Shown: piece after piece, positions 42,337-56,073 of the stretch | Layout: each line of letters starts with the position of its first letter | How positions within the stretch are numbered: position 1 is the first letter of the stretch | DNA from: Phocoena phocoena | Taxonomy: Eukaryota > Chordata > Mammalia > Artiodactyla > Phocoenidae | DNA: 64,000 bases | Direction: 5' to 3' | Assembly: GCF_963924675.1 (NCBI RefSeq) | Contig: NC_089220.1 | Span: 88,973,168-89,037,167 of the forward strand | Notes under the pieces: generated by a model | What the model was told of the DNA's origin: nothing | Seen by the model: only the letters and a program-made list of their open reading frames with translations | Database searches by the model: none | Program-made: the position numbers and the translations under genes

Positions 42337-42840
42337 AACATTACTCAGCCATAAAAAATAATGCCATTTGCAGCAACTTGGATGGACCTAGAGATTATCA
42401 TACTAAGTGAAGTAGCCAGCCAGAGAAAGACAAATATCATATGATATTGCTTACATGTGGAATGTAAAAAAAAAAAAAAAAAAAAGATACAAATGAATTT
42501 ATATACAGAACAGAAATAAACCTGCAGACATAGAAAACAAACTTATGGTCACCAAAGGGGAAAGGTCAGGATGGATAACTTAGGAGGTTGGGATTAACAT
42601 ATACACACTACTATATAAAAATAGATAACTAACAAAGACCTAATTTATAGCACAGGGCACTATACTCAATATTTTGTAATAACCTATAAGGGAAAAGAAT
42701 CTGAAAAAGAATATATATATATATACACACGAATCACTTTATTATACATCTGAAACTAACACAACATTGTAAATCAACTATACTTTAATTCAAAAATATG
42801 TAAATAAGTAGATAAATAAAAGAACTTGGATGGGGGAAGA
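40987..42840 (+). mobile_element. Twin-primed L1: inverted 5' part plus direct 3' part
   Basis: The left part (about 40987-41355) is ORF2 in reverse orientation. The right part (about 41356-42840) is in direct orientation and starts at nearly the next L1 position (TATAGTCAATTAGTCTATG). It continues through the ORF2 C-terminus ([17 protein letters not shown]), the 3' UTR and an A-rich end. The exact 12-bp duplication AAATCTACCTTG flanks the whole unit at 40975-40986 and 42841-42852. This shows a single insertion with 5' inversion. Stops and frameshifts are present. Confidence 0.93.
42282..42332 (+). repeat. A-run followed by (TA)n inside the L1
   Basis: About 15 A followed by about 18 TA units, expanded at the place where L1 ORF2 normally reads AAGATGTGGTATATATAC. 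Confidence 0.93.
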
Positions 42841-42852
42841 AAATCTACCTTG

Positions 42853-45800
42853 GATTACACTTTAAACTGCTTTTATCAGATTTCAGAAGGATCCCAGGAA
42901 GTCTTCCTTGAATCACTTAATAAGAAAAATAAGAATTATAAACTAGGAGACCTGAGAGCTTTGGAAACTTCAAGGATATCTGTAGCTTCACCACAGTAGT
43001 TACAGCTGTCACTCCCAGTCTATTTCCATAAGAGTTAGTGGGAAGCATTTCCCATGAGATAGCCCAGAAGGCTTTTTTAATGGATTAAGGCAGCAGAGGA
43101 ACTGAGAAAATGGTCTCCTACTGTGGTGGTAGACGTGGAGGGAAATAACCTAAACAATAGCACAAACAATAACTTTAAAAAGCAGAAGAAAAAATAGCTT
43201 CAGAAAAAGAAGAAAGGGGTCCAAAGTAAGCCAAGACGGGACTGCACAGACTTTAGGTTTGAGGAGAATTCTTACCCAGGGCCAATTTATGATTACTTAG
43301 CAGCTGGAAGAAACTTCAGACTGACAAAATTGTAATAGGACTGAATATTTCTCAGGCTAAACTTAATTCTAAAAGATAGGAGTAAAAAAATTGGTCAAGT
43401 GAAGAATATTATCATACTTTTAATGGAAAATTAAGATTATTTACTTTTTATTTATTTATTCTATAAATACTATTTGACAGCCTACTAAAAACTGTCTTGG
43501 CAAGATACTATAGGTAAATAAATGATTCAGATATGGCCTCTGCCCTTAAGGAATGTACTGTTTAAGGAAAGAAATACATAATAAGATGTTTATAAAGTAA
43601 GTACTATATCAGGTTATGCTAAGTTATGTAGTAGTAAAACAACAACCCTCAAACCTATGAGGCTGTGCACAACACATTTTTATTTGTTTCTCATGCATTG
43701 CCTGCTGTGGGGCGGAGTGCCTCTAGAAGGTAGGCATCCTCCACATGTTGGTTCACTGTTCTAGCTACTTTAATCTTATGACAATCCCACAACAACAGGT
43801 GATTTCAAGATCAATCATAACAGAGGAAGAGGGAGCTAGAGAGTACAGCATCAGAGTTAAATATCACACCAGGAAGTGATAATTGTCACTTCCACTCATT
43901 TCATTATTCAAATAAGTTGTATGGCCTTGCTTCATTTCCTGACAGGGATATACAAATGCCCCATGTGCCTGTACGTAGGGGAGAACCGGGTATTGGTGAA
44001 AAGTACTCACTCCTACAGTGTTTTATATGATAGAGGTTTAGTTAAAGGATTATGGTCACTAGTCAGTTAATAACAGAGGGTAAATTGGCCACTGTTTGCC
44101 TTTTCTTCTAGTTGTGGGAGTAGGTAAGACCTGAACAATATAGGAAAGGGAAAAGATAGGAAACCATTCAAACGAAAGTCTCCCTGTGCACTCTTATCTC
44201 TAATCTAACGATAACAAATATGAATTTTACACCCATTTGTGTAAAGTCTGTGTGAAATGCAAAATAAATAGAAGGTACAATTTTGGCTCTTAAAGATCTT
44301 AGAACATAATGGGGAGGTAAGGCAAACCTAAAGAAATGCAGTAAAAGCTGATCAATCTGATAACATATGAACTGGAAATCTTTCTTATTTCCCTACATAT
44401 ATAGGATGATGATAATGATAACCTTGAGACTCTGCAAAACCCTAAAGTGCTTTCAGAATCATTAAAGGAAGATTAAAATATTTTCAGTATAGTTTAGGTT
44501 TGAGGCTATTACTGAATTTTAATACCACACAATGGGCCATTCATGCAGTGTATATTACTTATCTCTATTAACTTGAACCTGTGATGAACTAGAGTAGCCC
44601 ATTCTCTGATCATTTATAAACAAAATTAGAGAAACAGATAACATTTGCTTCTAGCAACATCTGCACAGAATTGCCTATGCATATTGAGCAATCATGGTGA
44701 TTTATAATGGGAGTGAGATGGAAGTGGGTTAAGTAGGAGTTTATATAAAAAGGCTATCTGAAGAAGAGGAGTACGTTTTTACTGGAGACGTGGGAGATAT
44801 TTTGGAGCACAATGAGCTAAAGGTGGGTAGAAGCATTTTAGAAAAAAATGAGATTTGGAAACAGATGTCACATTAATTTTGTTTGTGTGGCTAGAGAAGA
44901 GTATATAATGGAAAGTAGCAGGGGCAAGAAAGGTCTAATAATGGGTAGAATCTTCACGCTTATGACCAGGAGTTTTTATGTGGTCAAAGTGCAAATTAAA
45001 GTCCATTCACGTTCTCAGAAGGCAGGCTTGGAACTTCAGTTCCTGGATTTGTTTTAAGATAGGTTGGATAAGGAGAAGCTGCTAAAATGGTTGATGCTGG
45101 AATACAGGCATGGATTCCCAGGAACTGCCAGAATAGAAGGTGAATCCTAAAGACTACAGGGAAGAATCAGTATATTTGGTATTCCTTAGGTTTCTGTCTT
45201 AGGTACTCTTCTTCCACTATTTAGGAGATCATATCCATTAGAATGATGTCATTTACCATCAATAGGCTTATAACTCTTATCCAGAAACAGGAAAAGCATC
45301 ATATAGTAGTAAAGTGTGTACTCAACAAATGTTAGCTATTAGTATATGTCTATCAAAATCTATTTATTTGAACCAAAATTTGTATATCCATCTGCAGTTT
45401 GGTTATCTCCACTTGAATACCTAAAAGAAAACTCAAGATCAACCGGTCTAAAAGTATCCTCTCCCCATCCTGACCCACTCTTGTGCTGTGTTCCCTTTTC
45501 ATTCAGCCAACTGAATATATCTCCAACGTGTATATTATTGTATCTTCACATTGTTTACCTCATAGTACATGTCCAAATATATGAGTATGTGAATATTCCA
45601 TATGAAAAAAGACTAGATAAGAGTAATGAAGAGGCTTAAGTTTTTAATGTGACTCCAAGTTTGTAAACTTAGGAAGAAATGAGACTGGGAATTGTAGGGG
45701 AAAGAGTATGGGCATGAGAATCAGGTTTCAATTGTTGACATTACTTGAAAGTTGCTTAACTTAGCAGATACCTTGTATTAACAAAGCACAAGTCATCAAT

Positions 45801-47060
45801 AAGGCCTCAGAAAAGGCAATTTTTTCTACAAGCAGTCCTTCACGGCTTTCAGACATTTCCACACCTCACCAATTTTGTCCACCTCTCCCTCTAAAAGACA
45901 GCACATCATTGTGGCAAAGAAAGATGATAAAACTCTCTGCCATCATAGAAACCCAGGGTCTTCTTGGCTTAAAAATAAGAGGTGACATCCTCTAGAGAGG
46001 CTCCTGAAGGACACAAGTTGGCATAATTTTATAGAAGAAAAAAGGGCATGCTTTGATAGATGGATAATAAAAGCATGGGGGAAGAAGATATTTCAGATGA
46101 AAGAAATAACCGACAAAGAGGGTTAGTGAAGGGTCAAAACAATATATGAAGATATCAACATTTCTTGCACATTCAATAAAAGTGTCAACAAACAAAAGCC
46201 TGGCTGGCAATAATACAGCCAAAATGGGTAATTAAGTGAAGAAAGTAGTCTAACGGAGCTCAACATGGCTCTTAACACTTATTTACTGGTCTCAGAAAAA
46301 TAAAATACTGAAAGACAAGAGTCTGAAGTGAATCAAACGTATCCAATTTACAATCAAATGAAAAAATAGTGGGCTCAGAGCCAAAAAATATTCCTCAATT
46401 AAGCTTCTTTCAATGGCTTTAATTTAACCAGCTGGATTTTTATTTAAAGCTGTAAAAAACTACTATTTTATTCAACCTTTTGAAAAGCAGGATTTTCCTT
46501 TTAAAGGGTAATCTATTTCTTTTTATAAAATGAAAGTCAGCAATAACTGGTTTTCTGCACACACGGAAACATAATAAAATTGACACAGAGAAATAGAAGG
46601 CACAGTCCCTATTCTCAGAGTGAAGACATTCTATGAAGAAGAAATACATGGCAAATGGGATATATAGCTCATGGGAATGCAGCTTACTGGACTTGCCTCA
46701 GTTTTCAATTCAGAGATGCTAGTCAACTTAGGTGTAAGGTGATAATTGAGGTTCTTTGTTTAATATAACATTATAATTTTGAGGATGACTCCTCAATAAA
46801 CTGTAGTCCTCTTGTCATATACTAATATATGCAGTATAATTTAGTAAAATTTTCATTCCTAAATATATAAAAATTATTTAAAATTCTGGAACTTGAAAAG
46901 GTAAGCATTTATCATCTGGAAAATTCTCTTTCGTAAGAATAAAATTGGATGTTACTATATCAGGAAACATATTTCATCTTTCATCTTGCTTTTAAATTTT
47001 AAGATAAAATCACAGTATAAATATATATATATGATGTTCCTTTTTTTGGTGGGGCATGAG
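42853..47060. other. Mostly unique AT-rich sequence, no gene seen
   Basis: About 4.2 kb with no recognised gene. A piece near 43470-43570 (GATATGGCCTCTGCCCTTAAGG) looks like an old dispersed repeat I cannot name, and 43600-43860 may be an old LTR relic. Open frames such as 44848-45057 and 45346-45639 have no recognisable content. Confidence 0.45.
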
Positions 47061-47064
47061 TTTG

Positions 47065-47270
47065 TTTTTTTTAACATCTGTATTGTAGTATAATTGCTTT
47101 ACAATGGTGTGTTAGTTTCTGCTGTATAACAAAGTGAATCAGCTATACATATACATATATCCCCATATCTCCTCCCTCTTGCATTTGCCTCCCACCCTCC
47201 CTATCCCACCCCTCTAGGTGGTTACAAAGCACCAAGCTGATCTCCCCGTGCTATGCGGCTGCTTCCCATG
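47065..47270 (-). mobile_element. L1 3'-end fragment
   Basis: Only the last 200 bp or so of an L1 in reverse, from the A-rich end (TTTTTTAACATCTGTATTG) through AGTTTCTGCTGTATAACAAAG to GTGCTATGCGGCTGCTTCCC. The quadruplex motif is at 47191-47212 on the minus strand. It is severely 5'-truncated, and no clear duplication was found. Confidence 0.92.
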
Positions 47271-48055
47271 TCAGAACATTCAACATGAAGGGATAGTTTA
47301 ATAGGTTAAAGTTCTGATTTTTTAAATGTTGAGTAATAATGTAATGTTTTATCTCTATACATGCATATGAAGTTGAAAAACTGTGCACTTGACAGATAAT
47401 TCAATCCAATCAGCAAATATTTGAATCCCTACCACTGGCAAGTTTGAATGCTGTAAATGTCATAGAGTGGAGTGATGTACAGTCTCTTCTGTCACTCACT
47501 CAGTGGATGGCCACTGCGATGGCCCTAGAAGGAAAGAAGACAATATAAACTTATAGATAACTAATACAAAGCAGAGTCAACTGCAAAGCAAAGCAGGGGG
47601 TGGGGGGAAGTACATTTAATTGGAGAAAATCAGCAATGGCTCCACAGAGAAGACCGCATTTTATAAGAGCCTTGAAAGATAGGTAGAATCAACCTATAAA
47701 GAGATAAGGTAGTAGGGCATTTTAGGGACTGTAAAAGGACAAGAAGGAGGTAAAGAATCAGATGGATTTGGGTGAAATGCTGAGTAATACAATTCTAAAC
47801 AAAGGATATTAAATAGAGAAACTGGTAGATAAACTTGGGTTAGCTTGAAGGCACAAGAACAGGGAGTACCAATGTCCAAAGGCAGAAGATAGATGTCCAG
47901 CTCAAGAAGAGAGGGAATTCGCCCTTCCTTCACCTTTTGGTTCCATTAGAACCCCCAATGTATTGGATCATGTCCACCCACATGGGTGAGGGTGGATCTC
48001 TTCACTCAGTCTACTGAATTAAATGCTAATCTCTTCCAGAAACACCCCACAGATA
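47271..48055. other. Unique sequence, no gene seen
   Basis: No recognisable gene or repeat. Confidence 0.45.
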
Positions 48056-48059
48056 TACC

Positions 48060-49160
48060 CAGAAAGTGTTTTACCAGCTGTTGGGGTATCCCTTAGGCCA
48101 ATAAAGTTGACACAGAAAATTAACCATCACAGTGGCCTTTTGTGTCTGCCTTCTTTCACTTAACATACTGTTGTCAAGGTTTACCAGTACTTCATTTCTT
48201 TTCGTGATCAAATAATATTTCACTGACTGGATACACCACATTTTGCTTATCCATTCATCAGCTGATGGACATTGGGTTGCTTTCACTTTTTGCCTATTAT
48301 GAATAATGCTGTTGAGAATATTCATGAACACATTTTTTTTTGGCCATATGTTTTATTCCTCTTGGGTGTAGAACTAGGAGTGGAATTGTTGGGTCGTGTT
48401 AACTCTTTAATATTTTGAGGAACTTTCCACCGTTTTCCAAAGTGGCTGTACTATTATAAAATCCCACCAACAATGTACGATATTTGAGGGTTTGATTTTC
48501 TTCATATCTGTACCGAAACTTGTAACTGTTGGTTGCTTTTTATTTTAGCCATGATAGTGTGTTAGAGTGGTACATTGTAGTTTTGATTTGCATTTCTCTC
48601 GTGACTAATGATGCCGAGTATCTTCATGTGCTTATTTTTGCCATTGGTATATTCTTTCAATAAATGTCTTCAAATTACTTGCTTATTTTAAAAGTTGGGT
48701 TATTTGTCTTATTTTTGAATTGTATGAGTTCTTTATAGGTTCTGGATATAAGTCCCTTATCAGATATATAATTTGCAAATATTTTCCCCAATTCTGTGGA
48801 TTATATTTTCACTTTCTCTATAGTGTCCTTTGAAACACAAGTTTTACATTTTGATGAAGTCCAATTTATCCACTTCTAAAAAATCATTTGTGCACTTGGT
48901 ATCATATCTAAGAAGCCATTACCTAACTGAAGGTAACAAAGATTTACTCTTATATTTTCTTTTGAGAGTTTTATAGTTTTAGCTTTTATGTTTAGACCTA
49001 TGATCCATTTTCACTTAATTTTTGTATGTGGGATGAGGTAGGGGTCCAGCTTCACACTTTTACATGTTGACATCTAGTTTTCCCAGCACCGTTTGTTGAA
49101 TAGATTATTCTTTTCCCATTGAATTGTCTTGGCCCCACAGACACAAATGTGTTTTAATGG
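48060..49160 (-). mobile_element. Ancient L1M fragment
   Basis: Reverse-oriented ORF2 C-terminus: TTTGCTTATCCATTCATCAGC, GATGGACATTGGGTTGC, GTTTTGATTTGCATTTCTC, then GTTTTCCCAGCACCGTTTGTTG. High divergence and many indels. Confidence 0.83.
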
Positions 49161-50225
49161 TCACCATACAGGTTTGAGCACATACTTACCCTTTACTAAA
49201 TTCTTCCAAAAAGCTTTAAATATACTATTTAATTTCTAGGTGAATGTTTATGGGAACATGGATGGATTAATTTCTTGTTTGTAAGTTTGGTGGTCTTAGA
49301 AATTGACATAAAAATTTGGCCTTGTTTCCAAATTAGGAAAGAGAACCCCATTCAAATCTAGAAGGCAAATCTCTATTTCAGAGTCTGCTTCTTGGAGAAT
49401 TATTTAAGACATCTCCAATAAGGGGACAGGGTCTCTCAGTAGAGAGGCTTATGCATGGTAAAACATAATTAGGAGCCCATGATCTCCATAGACAGACTGA
49501 CTCAAAAAACAGAGAAGAGGAAGGCTCCAACTATACCTGCCAGTTTCTCCTTCCAAAGTCACTAGTGAGGGTAGAGTGAATGAGGGGATGTAGGAAGACC
49601 AGGATTGCACTGCTAACACATTACATTGTCATAGTCATCCATATGAAAAGAAACAGAAGAGGTGGAAAATAAGCATTTCCCCCCAAAATTTGTACCACAT
49701 ACCTCCGGTAAGGTGCCAGGCTCTGGTGTAGGTCTTCAGTTCTTTCCTACTCACCTTCCTACCCCACCTTCCCAAGGTATTCTGTGAGGAGAATCTGATA
49801 CTTAACTTGTTTACTTATAGCTTTAAGATGAGGGCTTACCACATAAATAGTATAATTGCTTCTTTACTTTGAGGTCTTCTATATGAATAGTTGGTCATCA
49901 CAGGTGATGAATGTTTCATTTCCTTTCACCCAAAGACCAACTGACTTATGAACCAGCTCAAAGCAAAGGATAGACTTGTTGAGAAACTTTTTTCTTTTCT
50001 TTTTTAACCACTGTGGACAAAATGGCCATTATTGCTGGATTTTTTGTCTAAATACACTCTAAATTTTGGATGAAAATTGATGGCAACCCTATTTTGGGCC
50101 AAGAACTCATTTCTGGGTCCTACAAAGTGACATTTTGTCTCTACTTTATACGGAGCCAAAGGAAAATTGTTCATTAACATTTACAAGCTGTTTCTTTATA
50201 TCTGTGGTCTGATGAAAATGAGCTG
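49161..50225. other. Unique sequence, no gene seen
   Basis: No recognisable gene or repeat. Confidence 0.45.
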
Positions 50226-50229
50226 GGAG

Positions 50230-50430
50230 GCAGAAAGTGCAAATTGAATTTCCATTTCTATCACTGGCTCCATGTGTGACCTTGGACAGAACTCTTAATT
50301 TCCCTGAATCTATTTTCTCCGTCTGTAAAATGGGGACAACAACAATAGTGGATATTTGCTTCATGGCTTAGTTTCCTATACATAATTCTTAAAAAGTCTC
50401 ATTAAAGAGGATACATTTAAATAGTTCATA
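50230..50430 (+). mobile_element. MIR SINE
   Basis: MIR sense order: ATCACTGGCTCCATGTGTGAC, CTTGGACAGAACTCTTAATTTC, CCGTCTGTAAAATGGGGACAAC. Confidence 0.82.
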
Positions 50431-53400
50431 TGAATAAAAGTTGGAAAATACAAAGTTTCATATAAATGTGAGTTCCAAAGGCGTGATTCACTTTAAGGAA
50501 CACACACATTTCTGAAAATCTGGCATAAGGTACAACACATTATATTCTTTTCCACTTTCAAAATGATGGTGTATCCACATTAAGAACTGTTGACTTTAGC
50601 ATGTAAGAGTAATCATTAAACTATGTTTTTAGTCATGTGTTTTTTTCATAAAGCAGATATATCCTTTTTTCCCCAAATTTTGGTACAACCAGTTTCCTAG
50701 TAATTTCTAGCTAGGTTACAGCAGACTTTTGTCATATGTGGTTTTGTGTTTCAGAGTTTAGCATAATACCCAAGCCTACGTAATAATAAGTTAGTTATTA
50801 TACAGTTCTACAGTATAAAACAAACACATTAAGGGGCTGTTTTTAAAACTCTAAATACTTTGTAATACAAAAAAAAATTCATTTCACGTTTTCTTTAAAT
50901 AGGGAGCTCATAATTTCAACTACTTAAAAAATTTCAAGTTTGCACAACTTATAAGGAACACATCTATCTCAAGAACAGGCAAATTCTGCTCTCACATCAG
51001 GAAAATGAAAACAGTATTTCAGATTACTGTTGGGTCTTTGGGAGCAGAAGGGTCTCTTTAGATGCAGCATGTGGCTTTACTTCTCCCGCATAAACTTTCA
51101 TTATAAAAATGTCCAGTAAAAGAAAAGCTCTTGTCTATTTCCTAGATCATACTGTATCATTCACCTGTTGAATCCAAAGAGGTTTATTTTAGCTTCACTT
51201 TCATTTTGCGATATTCAGGGATTGAGTATATGATCTAGTTCTATTGTTCCGCATATTACTTCAGTTGTCTTAGTAGGTAATGTTTAGGTTAACCGTGGTT
51301 TTGTTGAAATAATGGCTACTTCAAGCGCCTTCATTCCTCTCACAGAGTGGCTCACAGAATAGATGAAAGTCAAGGGGAGGCTAAGTTGCCCATTCAGTAG
51401 CTGTTATCAAAAATAAAGACTGGTTCATGGGTGCTCTTCCCAGATAATTTTATTTTTCTGTTTTGGGAGGTGACCTGGGAATTTGGACTGAAAAGGAAAA
51501 CAAACAAACACAACTTTCCAGGTGATTCTAACATCCAGCCATGCATGAGAATTCTGTCTGAATTCTGTCTTACAGTTTTTTGAAGCGCTCCATGAATTCA
51601 CAGTAAATGTTACTTATGTGATTGTCACCCTGAAGTTCCAGCACCAACATTTTGAATCTCCAGTCCAGACTTTTTTTGGCCCTTTCCTACTCATTGTATT
51701 TGAATGAAGCTGGTGCTTGGCCTCTTGACTTTCATATGTACTATAAACACCATGTTTATTTCCCGTATGTGTGTCTTAACCTGGAATAATTTGAGAATTA
51801 GGCCTGTATCCAAGTTCTTAGGCCATTTATTAATTTATTCTTTCAAAATGTATATAAACATTTTGAATATATAAGATGTACCAAACAGGTACATTTTATT
51901 ACAGACATTTGAGCACAAAGGATGGGGACCCCCAACTACAATAAATCTCTCTGAAGAAGAAAGCATTAAATGGAGACATAAAAGCAGGTGAGGTGGAAAG
52001 GGCAAAAAGAAAACAAAAAATGCAGGATATAAAAAAGGTGAAGTTTTATTGACTATCCCCTTAACCTGTCACATGCTTTTGCACTTTAGGTAGTGCAAAT
52101 TTAGTAGTTAGTATTGTTTCTTTTTTTTTTAATTAAAGACTATTACCCTGATTACTGGAGATTAATTCAAATTCCTAATTCAAAGCTCTTAGGAAATACT
52201 AATATCAAGCAGAAATTTGAAAGGCAATCCTTGAAAACCCTACCAGATTGAATAGCTCTGACTCTGTTTTGCTCTGCTGCAGCCTGTGTATAATAATAAT
52301 ATAGGACATTAACTGAAGATTATTTTCAATCTGGAACATCCTGTTATGTCTTCAAAATGGCATGCTCATATAATAATCTTATTCTATAATGTTGTTTCTG
52401 CCATAATAGGCCACTCTTCCTATTAACCATGTCACAGACTATAATATCAATGGCAGTGATTGAGATCCAAGTGAAATGTGAATTGGGTGACCTCTGAATT
52501 GGAACTGGATCCTTGTTAGGTGAAATTAGCTAATACATTGACAAAGCTACCCACAATCCAGACTTCTTGGTAGCTTTTTCAACATCAGCCTGAGAGCTGA
52601 AGGTGCTCTGGTCAGCAGGTGGATCTGAGGAAGGTCTTAGATTCTTGCTTTACTAGCTGTGCCCTTGCTGAATTGAATGGCATTTCTGTTATTCCATAGA
52701 TAATGAGGCGAGATGTGCTTATTATAGCAATGTATTAAAAATAAAAAAGCCACATTTTAGCAAACTAAAATTATAATTAAAAGAAAAAAGAAGGAAAGCT
52801 TCTGCATAAATAGTACCCACATTTCAAGGGGCCAATCCTTAGAGGACAGAGACATCAGGATTCAAATTTGTTGAGTAATTTTCCTAGGCCACACGGCACC
52901 AAACATATCATCTGAGACAGATTTTCCTTTGATTTCCACTTAGGTTTAATGGTTGAATAATCATGGCTCATAAGTTTATCTTTAATAACAGTCACAGCAG
53001 ACAGTTTATTAGCAGATTCTGCAGGCTGCGGGGTTGTCATTTGCTGTTATAGTGATTGTCTGTTTTAAATATCACAGCTGCTGGTGTTTTTATTTATTTA
53101 TTCATGATTTGATTCCTGCCTCTCCCACATCTCTGATGCTCAAAAGCAAGCTATTTTCCCTTTCTCTTTGAATTGTGAAAGGCTGCTGTGACAGCCCCTA
53201 GCCCAGGCCGTGGAGTGTCACACAGGGTCCTATGGTGCTGAACAAAAAGCCACGTCTTCCTGAATCTGGCAGAGCTCTTTATGAGATCCCAGCCTTCTTG
53301 TGGGGGGCTTTCTCTGTCAGTGAGTGGCGGGCATGAACGGAATCCTATCAGGGGCTCTGGGCCAGTGAAGACCCTTCTTCATGTGTTTCTTGGCCAGGAG

Positions 53401-54955
53401 AGTGGAACCACTGGGAGAAATGCAAATGCCCCGGCCTCCACTTCCCTGTGCAAAATGAGATACCACTGTGAATAAACACAGGAAACACTGTCAGCTGCAG
53501 TTTCTAAGTTCAGCTGAAGAGAACGCTTGGTCATAATACATAGCATCTTTCATTGAGTTGTGAGGGGACAGGCTTGCATTGAACAGATGACATTATTTCA
53601 TTCGTCTTCAGAAAAGCCCTGTGAGGCAAAGTGCATACAGAGTGATAGAATTTTGTAAAGAGAAAGATTGGGGCCTCACATTCTCAGCATGACCTGGAAT
53701 TAAGCATGGAATTAAACGGGCTGCTGCTGGGTAGCTGATTTAGGGAGCTGAACATGCCTCAAATACCAATATCTTTCCTCTCTACCCTGAGGAAATATGC
53801 CATGCTCCCTATACCACCTGCATAAATAGAACAATGTCCCCACCTTATGGATAGGAGGTGGGCAAACTCTGATATTCTACAACTTAATGTGTATCCCCTG
53901 GACAGAGGGCAAATGAAACGTACATAACTAATTTCAGTTAATTTCCTATAAGCAGGCTTGGATCCCTGGGGGGCCAGTGAAAGCAGAGAGAAGAAAGACC
54001 TAAGAAAGGAACAGTGAGGAAGGAAAACAGGAGACACATCCCACACACGTATTGATCTTTGGAGGGACATGTTCTGCCCCCGCCCACACACACTCTAGAA
54101 GGTTATCTACCAGTTTCTTGCCTAGTTCAGCAAAAAGGAGCCTCAGATCTCTGTGCCCCTTGCTGCTTTGGGAAAGGGGAAGGTGCAATCTGCAAAGAGA
54201 CAATCATCCTCCCCTTTACTGCCAGCGGCAGATTTTTTTTTTTTTTCCTCTTTTTGGCTTCTCTGCCTTTCAGTAAGTGCTTTTGTAAAGTAACAGTAAA
54301 AGCTAAGTGCAATAATATTTCCGAAGTTAATGGTGGGTGCTGAGGATTATGGAGCACTTTAATTTTTACTGTTGCTTTGCTAATATCTTTATCAAAACAA
54401 TGAGCACCAGGAAGTGGTATCGATTGGTAAGCAGAGCCAGAACTAGGACTCAGTACTGTGAGCCTTTCTACCTGCCTGGCTTCAGATGCACTCCCCAATG
54501 TCAGGCTGAAATCAGAAAATGATGTTCCTTTTAACAGGTGAGGTGCCCCTCGTAATGCCTGGGAAAAAGCAGTTGCAGTGTCAGCAACATCATTCCTCAA
54601 ATTTGGACAGCTTAGTGGTTCTCAAACTCTGTCCCTAAAAAACCCTGGGAGCCTGCAAGCTGGGTGCCAGTGTTCTAAGGCTGAAGTCCAACAATTAGTC
54701 ATTCTTGACAAGATAGAAATGTAAGAGACATAACATTAATGTAGCAGATATGGTCTTTGTTTTATTTTAAGTTTCTTTGCCCATAAATGTTTATAAAGCC
54801 TTTGGCATTTGATGACGTTTACTAAGGAATGTTGGCCAATCTTTAATTATTTAAATTATTTGTTGACTCTACGATAAACTGTTGATTCTACTTTAAGATA
54901 TTCAGCATTCAACTCGTTTTCATCATGGACACACTGCTTTGGTCTGAACCACCAA
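50431..54955. other. Unique sequence, no gene seen
   Basis: About 4.5 kb. A T-run lies at about 54232-54246. GTGGTTCTCAAACTCTG near 54615 looks like the terminus of a MER5-type relic. Open frames at 53759-54600 overlap on both strands and lack recognisable domains. Confidence 0.45.
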
Positions 54956-54959
54956 AGAT

Positions 54960-55585
54960 TATGGCAATCACCTCCTAACAGATCTTTTTGCTTCTGCCTT
55001 TGCTACTACACAGTCTATTCTCCACACAGGAGCCAGAGTGAGCCTTTGAAAATGTAGGTCCAATGATGACACTTGCTCAGAACTCGACAATCATTCCCCA
55101 TCTCATTGCAGAGGAAAGCACAAGTCTTTATAACATGCTACAAGGCCTTACATGGCCTGGCCATCCTGACTTTGCCTGCCCCTCTCCCTTTCCTTCAACC
55201 TGCTCCAGGCACTTTGGCCTCCCGGCTGCTCTCTGAACATGCCAGGTAAACTCACACCTTAGAGCCAGTGCCCTATTTTTCTGCCTGAAATGCTTTGCCC
55301 CTAAGATATCTGCTTGCCTGAAATCATTATTTCTTTCAAGCTTTCGCTCAAATGCCACCTTCTCAATGCAACCACCCTGCTTAATAGTGCAACTTGTTTA
55401 CCCTTCCAACTCCCATTCCCTCTTAACCTGTTCTACCTTTCTTCCATTACACCTATTGCCTTCCAGCATTTTAACCCATTAGAATTAGAATGTCAATAAC
55501 ATGAGAACAGAAATCTTGGACTTTTTCTGTATTTCACATCTTCTAGTAAATGTTCCAGAAATATTTGTTGAATAAATAACTTCTA
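54960..55585 (+). mobile_element. L2 LINE 3' portion
   Basis: L2 phrases appear in order: AAGGCCTTACATGGCCTGGCC, CTCCAGGCACTTTGGCCTCC, CTGCCTGAAATGCTTTGCCCC, TTTCGCTCAAATGCCACCTTC, and the end signature AATATTTGTTGAATAAATAAC. It is one of the longer and better-kept ancient repeats in the window. Confidence 0.88.
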
Positions 55586-55841
55586 TTATGTGCTAAACTC
55601 TAATATTCAGAGGATACAAGCATTAACAAGTTATACATGCTTACTTACATTTCAGTGAAAACATAATTTACAAGTAGATGCAGGAAATAGAACAGTGCAA
55701 AGTAACATATGAATAATAATGGAAGAAATCATCAAGAAACACTGAGCTGAGTTTAAAAGTTTTGTGTGTGTTACGTGAACTTACAGTTGTAATCTTATTC
55801 TACACTACATTGTAGTTTTCTACTATTAAAACAGTTCCTCT

Positions 55842-56059
55842 GGGCTTCCCTGGTGGCACAGTGGTTGAGAGTCCGCCTGCCGATGCAGGGGACACGGGTT
55901 CGTGCCCTGGTCCGGGAAGATCCCACATGCCGCGGAGCAGCTAGACCCGTGAGCCATGGCTGCTGAGCCTGCACGTCCGGAGCCTGTGCTCCGCAGTGGG
56001 AGAGGCCACAGCAATGAGAGGCCTGCGTACCGCAAAAAAAAAAAAAAAAAAAAAGAAAA
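55842..56059 (+). mobile_element. CHR-type SINE, short form
   Basis: It starts GGGCTTCCCTGGTGGCACAG and ends GTACCGC plus an A tail with one G. The duplication AAAACAGTTCCTCT (55828-55841) matches AAAACGGTTCCCCT (about 56060-56073) with two changes. Confidence 0.95.
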
Positions 56060-56073
56060 AAAACGGTTCCCCT

